The notes beneath the pieces are model-generated. The model was not told the origin of the DNA, ran no database searches, and was given only the letters and a program-made list of their open reading frames with translations. DNA of 64,000 nt from Nakamurella panacisegetis. Lineage in GTDB: Bacteria; Actinomycetota; Actinomycetes; Mycobacteriales; Nakamurellaceae. The position numbers and the translations under genes are program-made. The stretch spans positions 496,001 through 560,000 of the forward strand of contig NZ_LT629710.1 in assembly GCF_900104535.1 (NCBI RefSeq). Direction: 5' to 3'. Below are positions 16,765 to 26,106 of this stretch, piece by piece; within the stretch, counting starts at the first letter, position 1; each line of letters begins with the position of its first letter.

Positions 16765-17910
16765 ATGAACGCGACCGGACTTCTGATCGGCGCCCTGCTG
16801 CTGGTGGTCGGCATCGGCATCGGCATCGCCCTGGCCGCCGGCTGGTGGCGCCCCCATGCCGGGCGCGGCAATCCGACGCTCGAGGTGGCGGCGTTGTTGG
16901 CCCCGGCGTCCGATGCCCTGGTGCGGGTCGAGCAACGGCTCCGCGAGGTCGAACGCGATCGGACCGGCGCCTACGCCGGGCTCTACGAACAGGTCGCTGC
17001 GTTGCACCGCACATCGGCCGACCTCGGCCAGCAGACCCGCTCGTTGGTCAACGCTCTCCGCGCCCCGCAGGTCCGCGGTCGGTGGGGCGAGGTGCAACTG
17101 CAGCGCATCGTCGAGTTGGCCGGCATGGTCGAGCACTGCGACTTCGACACACAGGTCAGCGCGGCCGTGGCCGACGCGGCCGGAGTGCGGCCCGACATGA
17201 TCGTGCGGCTGGCCGGAGGCCGACACATCCCGGTCGACGCCAAGGTCCCGTTCGATGCCTGGCTGCAGTCCCGCGAGGGGGTCGACGAGAACCGGCGGGT
17301 CCAGTTGATGACGATGCACGCCCGGGCCATGCGGGCCCACGTCGACGCCCTGGCATCGAAGGCCTACTGGCAGCACTTCCAGCCGGCTCCGGAGTTCGTG
17401 GTGATGTTCGTCCCGGGTGAGCCGTTGCTGGACGCGGCGATGACGATCGACCCCGGCCTGACGGAATACGCCTTCGCCCGGCACGTGGTGATCGCCACGC
17501 CGACCACCCTGATCGCGCTGCTGCGGACAATCGCCTTCACCTGGCGCCAGGACAAGCTCTCCGCCTCGGCCGCGTCGATCCTGGCCCTGGGGCGGGAACT
17601 GCACACCCGCCTGGCCACCCTGGGCGGACATCTGGGTCGCCTCGGGTCGAACCTGGACCGGGCGGTCGAGTCGTACAACGCCGCGGTGGGCTCGGTGGAG
17701 AGCCGCGTCTTCGTCACCGCCCGCAAGTTCAACGACCTCGGGGTGACGACCGGTGATCTGCCCGGCCCGGAGCCGGTGCAGACCGCGGCGCGGCGGGTGC
17801 AGGCGGCCGAATGGATCGAGGAGCCGTCGCGGAGGCGGCCCACCCTGGAGGACGTGGCGTCCGGCGTGCTGCGATCGGGCCCCCAGGCCGAGGACGAGGC
17901 GGCCGGCTGA
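16765..17910 (+). CDS. rmuC: DNA recombination protein RmuC family
   Basis: 381 residues. One N-terminal transmembrane helix (residues ~4-26) is followed by a coiled-coil-prone stretch and the RmuC nuclease-like domain ('VRGRWGEVQLQRIVELAGM', 'IPVDAKVPFDAWLQ', 'EFVVMFVPGEPLLDAAM', 'VIATPTTLIALLRTIAFTWRQ'). RmuC proteins limit inversions at short repeats in E. coli; biochemical action is poorly known. ATG 16765 is chosen because CATGCT (16752-16757) lies 7 nt upstream, giving a leaderless transcript; ATG 16753 would add four residues. It diverges from the sulfur operon, and its promoter lies about 130 nt from that of the leader peptide. Confidence 0.9.
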   Translation: MNATGLLIGALLLVVGIGIGIALAAGWWRPHAGRGNPTLEVAALLAPASDALVRVEQRLREVERDRTGAYAGLYEQVAALHRTSADLGQQTRSLVNALRAPQVRGRWGEVQLQRIVELAGMVEHCDFDTQVSAAVADAAGVRPDMIVRLAGGRHIPVDAKVPFDAWLQSREGVDENRRVQLMTMHARAMRAHVDALASKAYWQHFQPAPEFVVMFVPGEPLLDAAMTIDPGLTEYAFARHVVIATPTTLIALLRTIAFTWRQDKLSASAASILALGRELHTRLATLGGHLGRLGSNLDRAVESYNAAVGSVESRVFVTARKFNDLGVTTGDLPGPEPVQTAARRVQAAEWIEEPSRRRPTLEDVASGVLRSGPQAEDEAAG

Positions 17911-18027
17911 CCGGCCTGGGCACGACGGACCTGCGCACGGAGCCCCGCCCGGCATGACCCGAACGGGCTCTCCGGCGGCGCCAATCACCGAGAATTGACG
18001 TCGGCCCGTTACCGTGGAGGGGTGAAC

Positions 18028-18489
18028 ATGCCTGCGCCGCGCCCGGCGACCTCCCGGCCGACCGTGGTCAACGCGTCCGCGGTGCCCACCATCACCGGTC
18101 TGCGGGCCTGGGGTGCGGTTCTGGTCGCGGTCGTGCTGACGGCCGCCGGAGCCACTTTCGACGGTCTGGTCAACGGCGTCGTCACCTGGGGCTTCAAGAT
18201 CGGATTCGTGCTCGGGGTCTGCCTGGCCGCCGTCCTGGTCCGGCGCGGATCGATCTTCACGGCCATGGTGCAGCCGCCTCTGGTGATGGTCGTCATCATC
18301 TTCATCGCGCTGCGCCTGATCGCCTCGCCCAACACCCGGACGACCATCACCCTGATTCAGGTCGTGGACGCGTTCCCGACCATGTTGATCGGCACCGTGC
18401 TGGCCGTGCTGCTGTGCGTGGTCCGGATCTTCGCGCAGCCGCTCCGGAATTCGCGCAAGACACCGATGGCGCACCCTTCGCACGCCTGA
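18028..18489 (+). CDS. Four-helix membrane protein, DUF6542-like
   Basis: 153 residues. After ~30 soluble residues there are four hydrophobic segments (roughly 35-55, 62-80, 88-105, 118-140), consistent with a small integral membrane protein. The arrangement matches actinobacterial DUF6542 proteins found beside ispH/xseA, whose role is unknown. GGAGGGG (18016-18022) precedes ATG 18028. A -10-like TACCGT at 18010-18015 would alternatively make the GTG at 18022 a leaderless start. Its stop lies inside a 17-bp direct repeat. Confidence 0.75.
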   Translation: MPAPRPATSRPTVVNASAVPTITGLRAWGAVLVAVVLTAAGATFDGLVNGVVTWGFKIGFVLGVCLAAVLVRRGSIFTAMVQPPLVMVVIIFIALRLIASPNTRTTITLIQVVDAFPTMLIGTVLAVLLCVVRIFAQPLRNSRKTPMAHPSHA

Positions 18490-18517
18490 TCGATCTCACG
18501 ACGCCTGATCGATCTCA
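18482..18517. repeat. 17-bp direct repeat spanning the stop codon of the DUF6542-like gene
   Basis: ACGCCTGATCGATCTCA occurs at 18482-18498 and again, exactly, at 18501-18517. The first copy contains the TGA stop (18487-18489). The second is in the 58-nt spacer before the convergent ispH stop. It looks like a recent tandem duplication; each unit also contains the palindrome GATCGATC. No terminator hairpin is otherwise visible between the two genes. Confidence 0.85.
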
Positions 18518-18547
18518 GGACCGACGAGTCGCCCAGGAACCTCGGCG

Positions 18548-19516
18548 TCACACCTGCGGTGAACCGGCCGGCCGCAGATCCTTGCGCAATTCCTTGGGCA
18601 GCGAGAAGGTCAGCGTCTCGGTCGCCGCGGTGAACTCCTGGACGTCGGCGTAGCCACGCTGGGCCAGCCAGTCCAGGACCCCTTCGACCAGGTCCTCCGG
18701 CACCGAGGCGCCCGAGGTGACGCCCACGGTGTTGACGTCGGCGAGCCACGCCTCGTCGATCTCGTGGGCGAAGTCGACCAGGTAGGACGTCCGGGCGCCG
18801 GCATCCAGGGCGACCTCCACCAGCCGCACCGAGTTCGACGAGTTCTGCGAGCCGACGACGATGACCAGGTCGCAGTCGGCGGCGATCTGCTTCACCACCT
18901 CCTGACGGTTCTGCGTGGCGTAGCAGATGTCGTCGCTGGGCGGCGCACTCATCAGCGGGAAACGGCGCCGCAGCAGGTCGACCGTCTCGAGCGTCTCGTC
19001 CACCGAGAGCGTGGTCTGGGACAGCCAGATCACCTTCTCCGGATCACGGACGTCGACCCGGTCCACATCGGACGCGTCGTGCACCAGCTGGATGACGTCC
19101 GGAGCCTCGCCCTGGGTGCCTTCGACCTCCTCATGGCCGCGATGGCCGATCAGCAGGATGTCGTAACCCTCGGAGGCGAACTTCCGGGCTTCCTTGTGCA
19201 CCTTGGTCACCAGCGGGCAGGTGGCGTCGATCACGCGAAGCTCACGCTTGGCCGCTTCTTCGTGGACGGCCGGTGAGACCCCGTGGGCGGAGAACACGAC
19301 CAGGGCCCCCTCCGGGACCTCGTCGGTTTCCTCGACGAAGATCGCCCCCCGCGATTCCAGCGTCGCCACGACGTGCTTGTTGTGGACGATCTGCTTGCGC
19401 ACGTAGACCGGGGCGCCGTACTGCTCGAGCGCTTTCTCCACCGTCACGACCGCTCGGTCGACACCGGCGCAGTATCCACGCGGGCGGGCCAGCAGGACTC
19501 GTTTGGTGGGGCTCAT
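18548..19516 (-). CDS. ispH: 4-hydroxy-3-methylbut-2-enyl diphosphate reductase
   Basis: 322 residues. The three cluster-binding cysteines are in '[10 protein letters not shown]', '[11 protein letters not shown]' and 'ICYATQNRQ', and the substrate loop '[13 protein letters not shown]' is present. It catalyses the last step of the MEP isoprenoid pathway. ATG 19516 is supported by a -10-like TACGAT exactly 7 nt upstream; the in-frame ATG at 19525 would overlap that hexamer. It is divergent from the lipid-droplet-type gene and convergent with the DUF6542-like gene. Confidence 0.97.
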   Translation of the reverse strand: MSPTKRVLLARPRGYCAGVDRAVVTVEKALEQYGAPVYVRKQIVHNKHVVATLESRGAIFVEETDEVPEGALVVFSAHGVSPAVHEEAAKRELRVIDATCPLVTKVHKEARKFASEGYDILLIGHRGHEEVEGTQGEAPDVIQLVHDASDVDRVDVRDPEKVIWLSQTTLSVDETLETVDLLRRRFPLMSAPPSDDICYATQNRQEVVKQIAADCDLVIVVGSQNSSNSVRLVEVALDAGARTSYLVDFAHEIDEAWLADVNTVGVTSGASVPEDLVEGVLDWLAQRGYADVQEFTAATETLTFSLPKELRKDLRPAGSPQV

Positions 19517-19523
19517 GGGACCC

Positions 19524-19529
19524 ATCGTA
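19524..19529 (-). promoter_or_regulatory. -10-like hexamer TACGAT for leaderless ispH
   Basis: TACGAT on the minus strand ends 7 nt before ATG 19516. It fits TANNNT and two more consensus positions. It decides between two possible ispH starts. Confidence 0.55.
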
Positions 19530-19621
19530 GGCGGGTCGGGCCCGCGGGCCGGATCACCGCGGACCGAGCCGGAGCGAACCCGGACAACCACCGGCGCCGA
19601 CGATGAGGCACTGTAGATGCC

Positions 19622-20203
19622 ATGGCCATCACGTTGCCCTTCGGTGTCCGCGTCGCCGTCGGCGTCCTCGGCGCCGCCGTCGACCGTCTCGTCACCCTGC
19701 CCAGAGAACTCCCCGCCATCGGCGTCTCCCTGGCCGGCCAGGCCGTCCGGACCTCGCTGCGTGTCCAGCAGGAGCTGGCCGAACTGGCCACCCGCGGGGA
19801 CGAACTGCTCTCCGGCATCACCGGCCGACCCGAGGAGCACCCGGCGTGGGCCACCTTCGACGACGAGGAGGAGGCGACCCCCGGACCCGACGCCCCGACC
19901 GCGAACCCCGCCGCCGGCTCGCCCGCGTCCGCCCCTGGCCCGCGGAAGCCGCGGCCGGCCCGGCGCCCGACCGCGACCGCTGATCCTGACCAGCCGCCGA
20001 CGCCCTCACCGACGCCCATCCGGGGCGATCACCTGTTCAGCCTGGCCGAGCTCAAGGATCGGTTGCAGGACATGGACATCACGGTCGTCCAGGAGTTGCT
20101 GGTGCTGGAACGGTCCGGCCCTGGCCGGGCGGCCTACCTGACCCTCCTGGAGAACCGGCTCACCACTCTCGGCCAGCAGAACGGGCAACCGCAGTCGTCG
20201 TGA
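19622..20203 (+). CDS. Lipid-droplet-associated-type protein (Rv1109c-like)
   Basis: 193 residues. An amphipathic N-terminal half ('[25 protein letters not shown]') is followed by an acidic then Pro/Ala-rich linker (~85-135) and a C-terminal helical segment ('[26 protein letters not shown]'). Its place between ispH and xseA matches mycobacterial Rv1109c, whose relatives are annotated as lipid droplet-associated proteins; this assignment rests on position and general character. CACTGT lies 7 nt upstream of the ATG. Its stop overlaps the xseA start (GTGA), so it is the first gene of a three-gene operon. Confidence 0.72.
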   Translation: MAITLPFGVRVAVGVLGAAVDRLVTLPRELPAIGVSLAGQAVRTSLRVQQELAELATRGDELLSGITGRPEEHPAWATFDDEEEATPGPDAPTANPAAGSPASAPGPRKPRPARRPTATADPDQPPTPSPTPIRGDHLFSLAELKDRLQDMDITVVQELLVLERSGPGRAAYLTLLENRLTTLGQQNGQPQSS

Positions 20204-21537
20204 ACCGCCCAACCCCTCCGGGCGCCGATCCGGCGGCCCCGCTCCCCCGTCCGCTCAAGGCCGGCGACACGTCCCGGGAGAACCCCTGGCCGGTGCGGGC
20301 CCTCTCGCAACGGATGGTCGAGTACGTCTCCAAGGCCCCGGCCGCCTGGATCGAGGGCCAGATCGCGCAGCTGAGCGTGCGGGCGTCCACCGTGTACCTG
20401 ACCCTGCGCGATCCGCTGGTCGACCTCTCGATCAGCGTCACCTGCTCCAAGAACCTGCTCGCCGCTCAGGCCGCGCCGCCGGCCGAGGGTTCCCGGGTGG
20501 TGGTGCACGGCCAGTTCGAGTTCTACGCACCCCGCGGGTCACTGAGCTTCCGCGTCGACCAACTGCACCCGGTCGGGCTCGGCGAACTCCTGGCCCGCCT
20601 GGAGCGGCTGCGCCGGCTGCTCGCGGCCGAGGGCCTGACCGCCCGGGAGCGCAAGAAGCCGCTGCCGTTCCTGCCCCGCACCGTCGGGTTGATCACCGGG
20701 CGAGCCAGCGCCGCCGAGTCCGACGTGCTGGCCAACGCCAGGGCTCGTTGGCCGGCCGTCCGGTTCCGCATCGAGAACACTCCGGTGCAGGGCATCACCG
20801 CGGTCACCTCGATGATCGAGGCCCTGCAGCGGCTGGACCGGGACCCCGAGGTCGACGTGATCGTGCTGGCCCGCGGCGGCGGCAGCGTCGAGGATCTGCT
20901 GCCGTTCTCCGACGAGGCACTGTGCCGCGCGGTGGTCGACTGCCGGACCCCGGTGGTGTCGGCCGTCGGCCACGAACCTGACCACCCGATCGTCGACGAC
21001 GTGGCCGACGTCCGGTGTTCGACACCGACCGACGCCGGCAAGCGCATCGTGCCCGATGCCGCGGCCGAGCTGCGCGGCGTCGAACAGCTCCGGATGCGGG
21101 GCCGCCGGGCGCTGACCAACTGGGTGCAGACCGAGGCGGCAAGGCTGGCCCGCCTCACCGCGGCCACCGTGCTCACCGATCCGCTCGGCCCGATCGAGAT
21201 CAGGGCCGAGCAGGTGGCGCGGGCCCGGCAGCGCGGACGAGCCGTCATCGCCGGCACCCTGGACGGAATCGAACGTGATCTGGCCCACCGCCGGGCCCAG
21301 CTGCTCGCGCTCGGCCCGGCGGCCACCCTGGCCCGCGGGTACGCGGTCGTCCAGGTCGGAGCCCACGTCCTGCGATCGGTACACCAGGCGCCGGACGGTA
21401 CAGCGCTCCGGATCCGGGTCGCTGACGGCGTGGTGCGGGCCCGGAGTTCGGGGCCGGAGAATGAAGAACCGACCCCCGACGCCGAGGTCGCCGCCGATCG
21501 CACCCCAACCAGCCGCAGAAAGTCGAGTCGACCATGA
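20200..21537 (+). CDS. xseA: Exodeoxyribonuclease VII large subunit
   Basis: 445 residues. An N-terminal OB fold ('AWIEGQIAQLSVRASTVYLTLRD', ~50-130) precedes the catalytic domain with 'LPRTVGLITGRASAAESDVL', 'VIVLARGGGSVEDLLPFSDEAL' and 'PVVSAVGHEPDHPIVDDVADVRCSTPTDAG'. A C-terminal helical region and a ~40-residue charged tail follow. With XseB it degrades single-stranded DNA from both ends. GTG 20200 overlaps the previous stop by 4 nt, and the stop overlaps xseB. Confidence 0.96.
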   Translation: MNRPTPPGADPAAPLPRPLKAGDTSRENPWPVRALSQRMVEYVSKAPAAWIEGQIAQLSVRASTVYLTLRDPLVDLSISVTCSKNLLAAQAAPPAEGSRVVVHGQFEFYAPRGSLSFRVDQLHPVGLGELLARLERLRRLLAAEGLTARERKKPLPFLPRTVGLITGRASAAESDVLANARARWPAVRFRIENTPVQGITAVTSMIEALQRLDRDPEVDVIVLARGGGSVEDLLPFSDEALCRAVVDCRTPVVSAVGHEPDHPIVDDVADVRCSTPTDAGKRIVPDAAAELRGVEQLRMRGRRALTNWVQTEAARLARLTAATVLTDPLGPIEIRAEQVARARQRGRAVIAGTLDGIERDLAHRRAQLLALGPAATLARGYAVVQVGAHVLRSVHQAPDGTALRIRVADGVVRARSSGPENEEPTPDAEVAADRTPTSRRKSSRP

Positions 21538-21809
21538 GCCCGAAGGCCGCATCCGGTCCCGACGCCCCCCGCCCCGCCGATCAGCCGGCCGCGGCGCCGG
21601 AGTCGTCGATGAGCCCGGCGACCTACGAGCTGGCCAAGGACGAACTGGCCACCGTGGTCGCGAAACTCGAGTCCGGCGGGCTCAGCCTGGACGAGTCCCT
21701 GACCCTCTGGGAGCGAGGCGAACATCTCGCCGCCGTCTGCAACCGGTTCCTGGACGGTGCACGGGAGCGGGTCGAGAAAGCACTCGCCGCCGCGGACGAG
21801 ACCGAGTAG
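21534..21809 (+). CDS. xseB: Exodeoxyribonuclease VII small subunit
   Basis: 91 residues. The conserved core '[40 protein letters not shown]' occupies ~30-70; the first ~25 residues are a Pro/Ala-rich extension. The small subunit stabilises XseA. ATG 21534 overlaps the xseA stop (ATGA). Its stop is separated by a single nucleotide from the stop of the convergent DUF4245-like gene. Confidence 0.94.
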   Translation: MSPKAASGPDAPRPADQPAAAPESSMSPATYELAKDELATVVAKLESGGLSLDESLTLWERGEHLAAVCNRFLDGARERVEKALAAADETE

Positions 21810-21810
21810 C

Positions 21811-22362
21811 TCAACCCGCGACGGCCGCCGCCAGCTGCTGGAACTCCGCCGTGGTCGCGCTGCCGGTGATCAGGAAGGTCACCGACTTCTCGGTCCGCGA
21901 CCAGGCCACCTCGTGACGAACCCCGGGACTGATCGTCCAGACCGCGCCGCCCGCCGTCACCGATCCTGTGGTCGAGCCATCGGCGCCCTGCAGCTCGGCC
22001 GTCAGCACCGCGGTCGGTTCGCCGGAGGATTCGATCAGCGTGATGTACGAGCCGCTCGGGGTCTGCCACCCGCCGCGCACGGTGGGCGGCGCCTCCGGGG
22101 TACCGGGCGGATCGGTGATCGAGAACGAACTGCCCTGCCAGGTGGCCGGGATCCCCTTCGGAACCGTGACGGTGAACCCAGCGACCCGACCGGCGGTGCC
22201 GAAGTCGCCGACGACGTCGGTGGCGATGATGTGCCCGCCCGTCGCCTTGCCCGGCGAGAAACTGAACCCGCCCTCCAGCAGGACGAACGCCAGTACCGCC
22301 ACCACGATGACGCCCATCGAGATGGTCATGTCCCGGACGGTCTTGTTCCTGCGATCAGCCAC
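21811..22362 (-). CDS. Membrane-anchored DUF4245-like protein
   Basis: 183 residues: short basic start, one transmembrane helix (~12-31), then an extracytoplasmic domain ('[22 protein letters not shown]', '[20 protein letters not shown]', '[21 protein letters not shown]'). The pattern fits DUF4245, a family of unknown function found beside fumarase genes in actinobacteria (Rv1100 in M. tuberculosis). It starts with GTG. It diverges from fumC across a 123-bp spacer. Confidence 0.82.
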   Translation of the reverse strand: MADRRNKTVRDMTISMGVIVVAVLAFVLLEGGFSFSPGKATGGHIIATDVVGDFGTAGRVAGFTVTVPKGIPATWQGSSFSITDPPGTPEAPPTVRGGWQTPSGSYITLIESSGEPTAVLTAELQGADGSTTGSVTAGGAVWTISPGVRHEVAWSRTEKSVTFLITGSATTAEFQQLAAAVAG

Positions 22363-22472
22363 CCGTCCATGCTGTCACAGCCGACGCGAGGAGCCGGTCG
22401 GGGCGAAGTTGCCCGGTTCGGTTGTGACGCAGATCGGAGGGCCACGGGTAGCAGCGCCCGATCGGGCCCGGA

Positions 22473-22478
22473 TAGCGT
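22473..22478 (+). promoter_or_regulatory. -10-like hexamer TAGCGT for leaderless fumC
   Basis: TAGCGT ends exactly 7 nt before ATG 22486, so transcription should begin at the start codon. No Shine-Dalgarno sequence is present in between. Confidence 0.5.
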
Positions 22479-22485
22479 GGCGGAC

Positions 22486-23946
22486 ATGGCAGAACACAAT
22501 GGCGCGTTCCCCAGTGCGAACGGCACCGCCCCCACCGACAGCCCGACCGCCCCGTCCACCGACGGCGCGTTCCGGATCGAACACGACACCATGGGTGAGG
22601 TCCGGGTTCCGGCAGCCGCGCGCTACCAGGCGCAGACCCAGCGAGCGGTGGAGAACTTTCCGATCTCCGGCCGCGGGCTGGAGCGCGGCCAGATCAGGGC
22701 CCTGGCCCTGATCAAGGCAGCGGCGGCTGCGGTGAACGCCGAACTGGGTGTGGTCGACGCCGAGGTCGCCGCCGCCATCGGAGCGGCCGCCGAGCGGGTT
22801 GCGTCCGGCGAATTCGACGCCGACTTCCCGATCGATGTCTTCCAGACCGGCTCCGGGACCAGCTCGAACATGAACACCAACGAGGTGCTGGCCACCCTGG
22901 CCACCGAGTCGCTGGGCCGCCGGGTCCACCCCAACGACCACGTCAACGCCTCCCAGTCGTCCAACGACGTCTTCCCCACCTCCATCCACGTGGCCGCCAC
23001 CGAAGGGGTCGTGGTCGACCTGGTCCCGGCCCTGCAGCATCTGGCCGCCGCCCTGGAGGACAAGTCGGCGGAATGGGCCACCGTCGTGAAATCGGGCCGG
23101 ACCCACTTGATGGACGCCACCCCGGTCACCCTCGGCCAGGAGTTCGGCGGGTACGCGGCTCAGATCCGCGGCGGCGTCGCGCGTCTGCAGTCCAGCCTGC
23201 CGCGACTGGCCGAACTGCCGCTCGGTGGCACCGCCGTCGGTACCGGCATCAACACCCCGCCCGGCTTCTCGCCCGCCGTGATCGCCAAGCTGGCCGATGC
23301 CACTGGGCTGCCGTTCACCGAGGCGCGCAACCACTTCGAGGCTCAGGGAGCCTGCGACCGGCTGGTCGAGACGTCCGGACAGCTGCGGAGCGTCGCGGTG
23401 GCCCTGGTCAAGATCTGCAACGACATCCGCTGGATGGGCTCTGGCCCGCGGGCCGGTCTGGCCGAGATCCATCTGCCCGACCTACAGCCGGGCAGCTCGA
23501 TCATGCCGGGCAAGGTGAACCCGGTGCTGCCGGAAGCGGCCGCGATGGTGGCCGCCCAGGTGATCGGCAACGATGCCACGGTCGCGTTCGCCGGCACCAC
23601 GGGGTCGTTCGAGCTCAACGTGATGCTTCCGGTGATCGCCCGCAATCTGCTGGAGTCCATCCGGCTGCTGGCCGCGGTCACCCGCCTGCTGGCCGACCGC
23701 TGCATCTCCGGCATCGTCGCCGATGAGGAGCGGTGCCGCGTCTACGCCGAGTCGTCCCCGTCGATCGTGACGCCGCTGAACAAGTACATCGGCTACGAGG
23801 AAGCGGCATCGGTCGCCAAGCAGGCGCTCAAGGAGAGCAAGACCATCAAGGCCGTCGTCACCGAGCGTGGGCACGTCGAGAACGGCAAGCTGACCGCCGA
23901 GCAGCTCGACGCCGCTCTGGACGTCCTCTCGATGACGCACCCGTAG
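22486..23946 (+). CDS. fumC: Class II fumarate hydratase
   Basis: 486 residues, slightly longer than the ~460 typical of FumC because of a ~25-residue Thr/Pro/Ser-rich start. The fumarase/aspartase signature '[11 protein letters not shown]' and '[14 protein letters not shown]', '[16 protein letters not shown]' and '[16 protein letters not shown]' identify it. It hydrates fumarate to malate in the TCA cycle as an iron-free homotetramer. The start is supported by the -10-like hexamer 7 nt upstream. Downstream comes a repeat-rich 300-bp spacer. Confidence 0.97.
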   Translation: MAEHNGAFPSANGTAPTDSPTAPSTDGAFRIEHDTMGEVRVPAAARYQAQTQRAVENFPISGRGLERGQIRALALIKAAAAAVNAELGVVDAEVAAAIGAAAERVASGEFDADFPIDVFQTGSGTSSNMNTNEVLATLATESLGRRVHPNDHVNASQSSNDVFPTSIHVAATEGVVVDLVPALQHLAAALEDKSAEWATVVKSGRTHLMDATPVTLGQEFGGYAAQIRGGVARLQSSLPRLAELPLGGTAVGTGINTPPGFSPAVIAKLADATGLPFTEARNHFEAQGACDRLVETSGQLRSVAVALVKICNDIRWMGSGPRAGLAEIHLPDLQPGSSIMPGKVNPVLPEAAAMVAAQVIGNDATVAFAGTTGSFELNVMLPVIARNLLESIRLLAAVTRLLADRCISGIVADEERCRVYAESSPSIVTPLNKYIGYEEAASVAKQALKESKTIKAVVTERGHVENGKLTAEQLDAALDVLSMTHP

Positions 23947-24032
23947 TACGCGAGGTGGCGTCGCCGGCTGGTCCCGGTGTGCCGCGGCGGCGGTGGCTCG
24001 GGTTCAGGCCCGCGTGGCCGCCGCCGCACCGC

Positions 24033-24088
24033 GTCATCGGCACCACGTCATCCCTGCCAGGTCATCCGCACCATGTCATCCCGGCCAC
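24033..24088. repeat. 14-bp tandem repeat, four units, after fumC
   Basis: Four consecutive 14-bp units begin at 24033, 24047, 24061 and 24075. Each starts GTCATC and ends with a CCA-type trinucleotide (GTCATCssNNCCAN). The fourth unit runs directly into the hairpin at 24085. The units are too short and lack spacers, so this is not a CRISPR array. It lies between the convergent fumC and the anchored secreted protein gene. Confidence 0.85.
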
Positions 24089-24155
24089 ACCACTTCGCCG
24101 CCGCCGCACCGGTTCTCCCGTCGGGAGCCGGTGTGACCGCGGCGAAGTGGTGTGG
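24085..24155. terminator. Large bidirectional hairpin between fumC and the next gene
   Basis: CCACACCACTTCGCCGC (24085-24101) pairs perfectly with 24139-24155, and the stem continues after a 5-nt mismatch with CACCGG/CCGGTG and CTCCCG/CGGGAG around the centre at 24120. There is no T-tract on either side. Its place between converging genes suggests a bidirectional terminator or RNA-stabilising element. Confidence 0.7.
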
Positions 24156-24203
24156 GGGCGCCTGACGGGGACGGGCGACTGGGCCGACCGCTCACCCGCC
24201 GTA

Positions 24204-24256
24204 CCACCGCTCAGCGACCAGCGCCACCGCTCAGCGACCAGCGCCACCGCTCAGCG
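24204..24256. repeat. 20-bp tandem repeat reaching the end of the secreted protein gene
   Basis: CCACCGCTCAGCGACCAGCG occurs exactly at 24204-24223 and 24224-24243, with a partial third copy at 24244-24256 that includes the stop codon of the convergent gene. It may reflect replication slippage. Confidence 0.85.
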
Positions 24257-26011
24257 GCTGTGCCGACCACCGGAGTCGTCGTCCTCTGGGTTGTCGAAGA
24301 ACGGCGGGCTCCATTGAGCCGTACCCGGGTCGGCGTCTTCCGCGTCCGGTGCCGGCGTCGAACCAGGAGCGGCAGCGGCCGGACCCGAGGTGAAGTCCGG
24401 GGTCCAGGCGCCGGTCGGCGGTCCACCCGGCTGGTCAGGGGCCGGATTGAGCGGCACCCCCTGCCCGAGGTTGGACGTCGGCAGGTCACCGGTGCTGTCC
24501 GTGCGGTACCGCTGGCCGGACAGCAGACCCGGGTTGTCCGGGTTGTCCCGACCGGCCAGCAGCCCGTGCTCCCCCGGGTTGTATCCCCCGTAGCCGCCGG
24601 GCTCACCGGCCGGCGGCGGCCCGATGTAGGCCGTGGGAGCGTCGGAGTTCGCAGCCGCCACGGCACCGGCCGAGCGGTTCTGTTCGGCCGCCGCCCCCTC
24701 GGCCAGGAGCCGGTCCTTCTCGCGCATTTCGTCGGCCAGCCGGGACCGTCGGCGGCGCAGCATGTAGACCGCGAAGCCGATCCACAGCAGGATCACCAGG
24801 CCGAGCACGTACCAGGGCCAGACCGGCTTGCTGCTGCCCGTGTTCGTCACCGGTACGACCGCGGCGGCGGATGTGGTGGCCGGGGCGGTCGATTGCGGGG
24901 CCGACGAAACCGGCGCCGAGGAAACCGTGGGGACGGCGACGATCGCGCTGCTGGCCGGGGCACTGGACGCGGCCGTCGTGGAACTGGCGATGGCCGTGGT
25001 GGCCGGTTTGCTGTTGGTCGGGATCGCGGTCACCGCGAAGGTGGCGATGCCGATGACGTTCGACTTCTGCCCGATGGCCCGCAGGATGTGCGTACCCGGG
25101 GCAGTGCTGGTCGGCACGGTGAACTTGGCGTCGACGATGCCGTCGGCATCGGCGCGCACGGCAGGCAGTTTCGTCGAGTCCAGGCTCAGTGCGACCGGTT
25201 CATCCTTCTTGAATCCGGCGAAGAGCACCTCCTGCTGGCCTCCGGCGCGGATCGACGTGGACCTGATCGTCTTCGGCTGCACCGTGGTCGGCGCGCCGAC
25301 CAGAGTGCTGGTGACGATCGGCTGAGAGGTGGTGGAGGGGGTGGTCGTGGTGCTGGTCGTGGTCGCGGTGGTTGGCGTCAACGTGGGGGACGTCGACGTG
25401 GACGCGACGGCGTAGGTCAGCGGGACCGAGAGGCTCTGACTGGCATCGTTCCCGCTGTCCACCACCGTGTACACCGCGCAGACGACCCGCGAACAGTCGA
25501 GCGCGTCGGAGGCCGAGTTCGAGGCGGGCAGGGTCAGACTGACGGAGAACACGCCCCCGGGCGCCCACTGGGCGACCACCGGGCCGGAACCCGCGGTGCC
25601 GCCGGTGCCGTCCACGGTGATGTGGGCCCAGGACAGGCTGGTGTTCGAGTTCGGGATGGCACCCCCGACACAGTCGGCCAGGCTGGCCGGAGCCTTGCCG
25701 TCCGCGTGGCAGATCGCGACGTACAGGCCGTCGGTGATCTTGAACCCCTTGCCGGAGACCTTGATCGTGCCGCCGGTGGCGCTCAGACCGCTGGCCGGGT
25801 CGACCGTCAGGGTGGCCGACCCACTGCTAGTGGTGGACGGCGCAGCGACCGCCGCCGTCGGACTCGCGGCGGCCTGAGCGCTCGGGTTCAGTCCGATGAG
25901 CAGGCCTACGGCCAGTGTCGCGACCGCCGCCAGGGCGGCCGCGACACGGGCGGACAACGCCGCCGCGAAGCGGCGTCGGAACGAGGTGGCGACGTGTTCT
26001 GCGGGGGTCAC
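24251..26011 (-). CDS. Secreted, membrane-anchored protein with two beta-domains and a Thr-rich stalk
   Basis: 586 residues. A signal peptide (~1-48, cleavage near AQA) leads to a beta-rich domain (~65-205) with four Cys and 'SGLSATGGTIKVSGKGF', reminiscent of neocarzinostatin-type folds. A Thr/Ser stalk (~205-235), a second beta domain (~236-330), a Ser/Ala/Pro stalk, one transmembrane helix (~398-418), a basic stop-transfer and a ~165-residue Gly/Pro-rich cytoplasmic tail follow. It is probably a surface protein of unknown function. The start is GTG 26011. The gene is single, flanked by phoH upstream and the fumC hairpin downstream. Confidence 0.75.
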   Translation of the reverse strand: MTPAEHVATSFRRRFAAALSARVAAALAAVATLAVGLLIGLNPSAQAAASPTAAVAAPSTTSSGSATLTVDPASGLSATGGTIKVSGKGFKITDGLYVAICHADGKAPASLADCVGGAIPNSNTSLSWAHITVDGTGGTAGSGPVVAQWAPGGVFSVSLTLPASNSASDALDCSRVVCAVYTVVDSGNDASQSLSVPLTYAVASTSTSPTLTPTTATTTSTTTTPSTTSQPIVTSTLVGAPTTVQPKTIRSTSIRAGGQQEVLFAGFKKDEPVALSLDSTKLPAVRADADGIVDAKFTVPTSTAPGTHILRAIGQKSNVIGIATFAVTAIPTNSKPATTAIASSTTAASSAPASSAIVAVPTVSSAPVSSAPQSTAPATTSAAAVVPVTNTGSSKPVWPWYVLGLVILLWIGFAVYMLRRRRSRLADEMREKDRLLAEGAAAEQNRSAGAVAAANSDAPTAYIGPPPAGEPGGYGGYNPGEHGLLAGRDNPDNPGLLSGQRYRTDSTGDLPTSNLGQGVPLNPAPDQPGGPPTGAWTPDFTSGPAAAAPGSTPAPDAEDADPGTAQWSPPFFDNPEDDDSGGRHSR

Positions 26012-26106
26012 CGGTTCATTTTGTCGTACCGGAGCCCTGGTCCCTGGCCGTTGCCGACCCCGGGAGGCACATCACACGTCGTCCCGACGGGGTGACCGGA
26101 GCGTTC

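Noticed and set aside
24033-24088. CRISPR-like array
   Set aside because: Units are 14 bp, contiguous and imperfect, with no spacers and no cas genes nearby; it is a simple tandem repeat.
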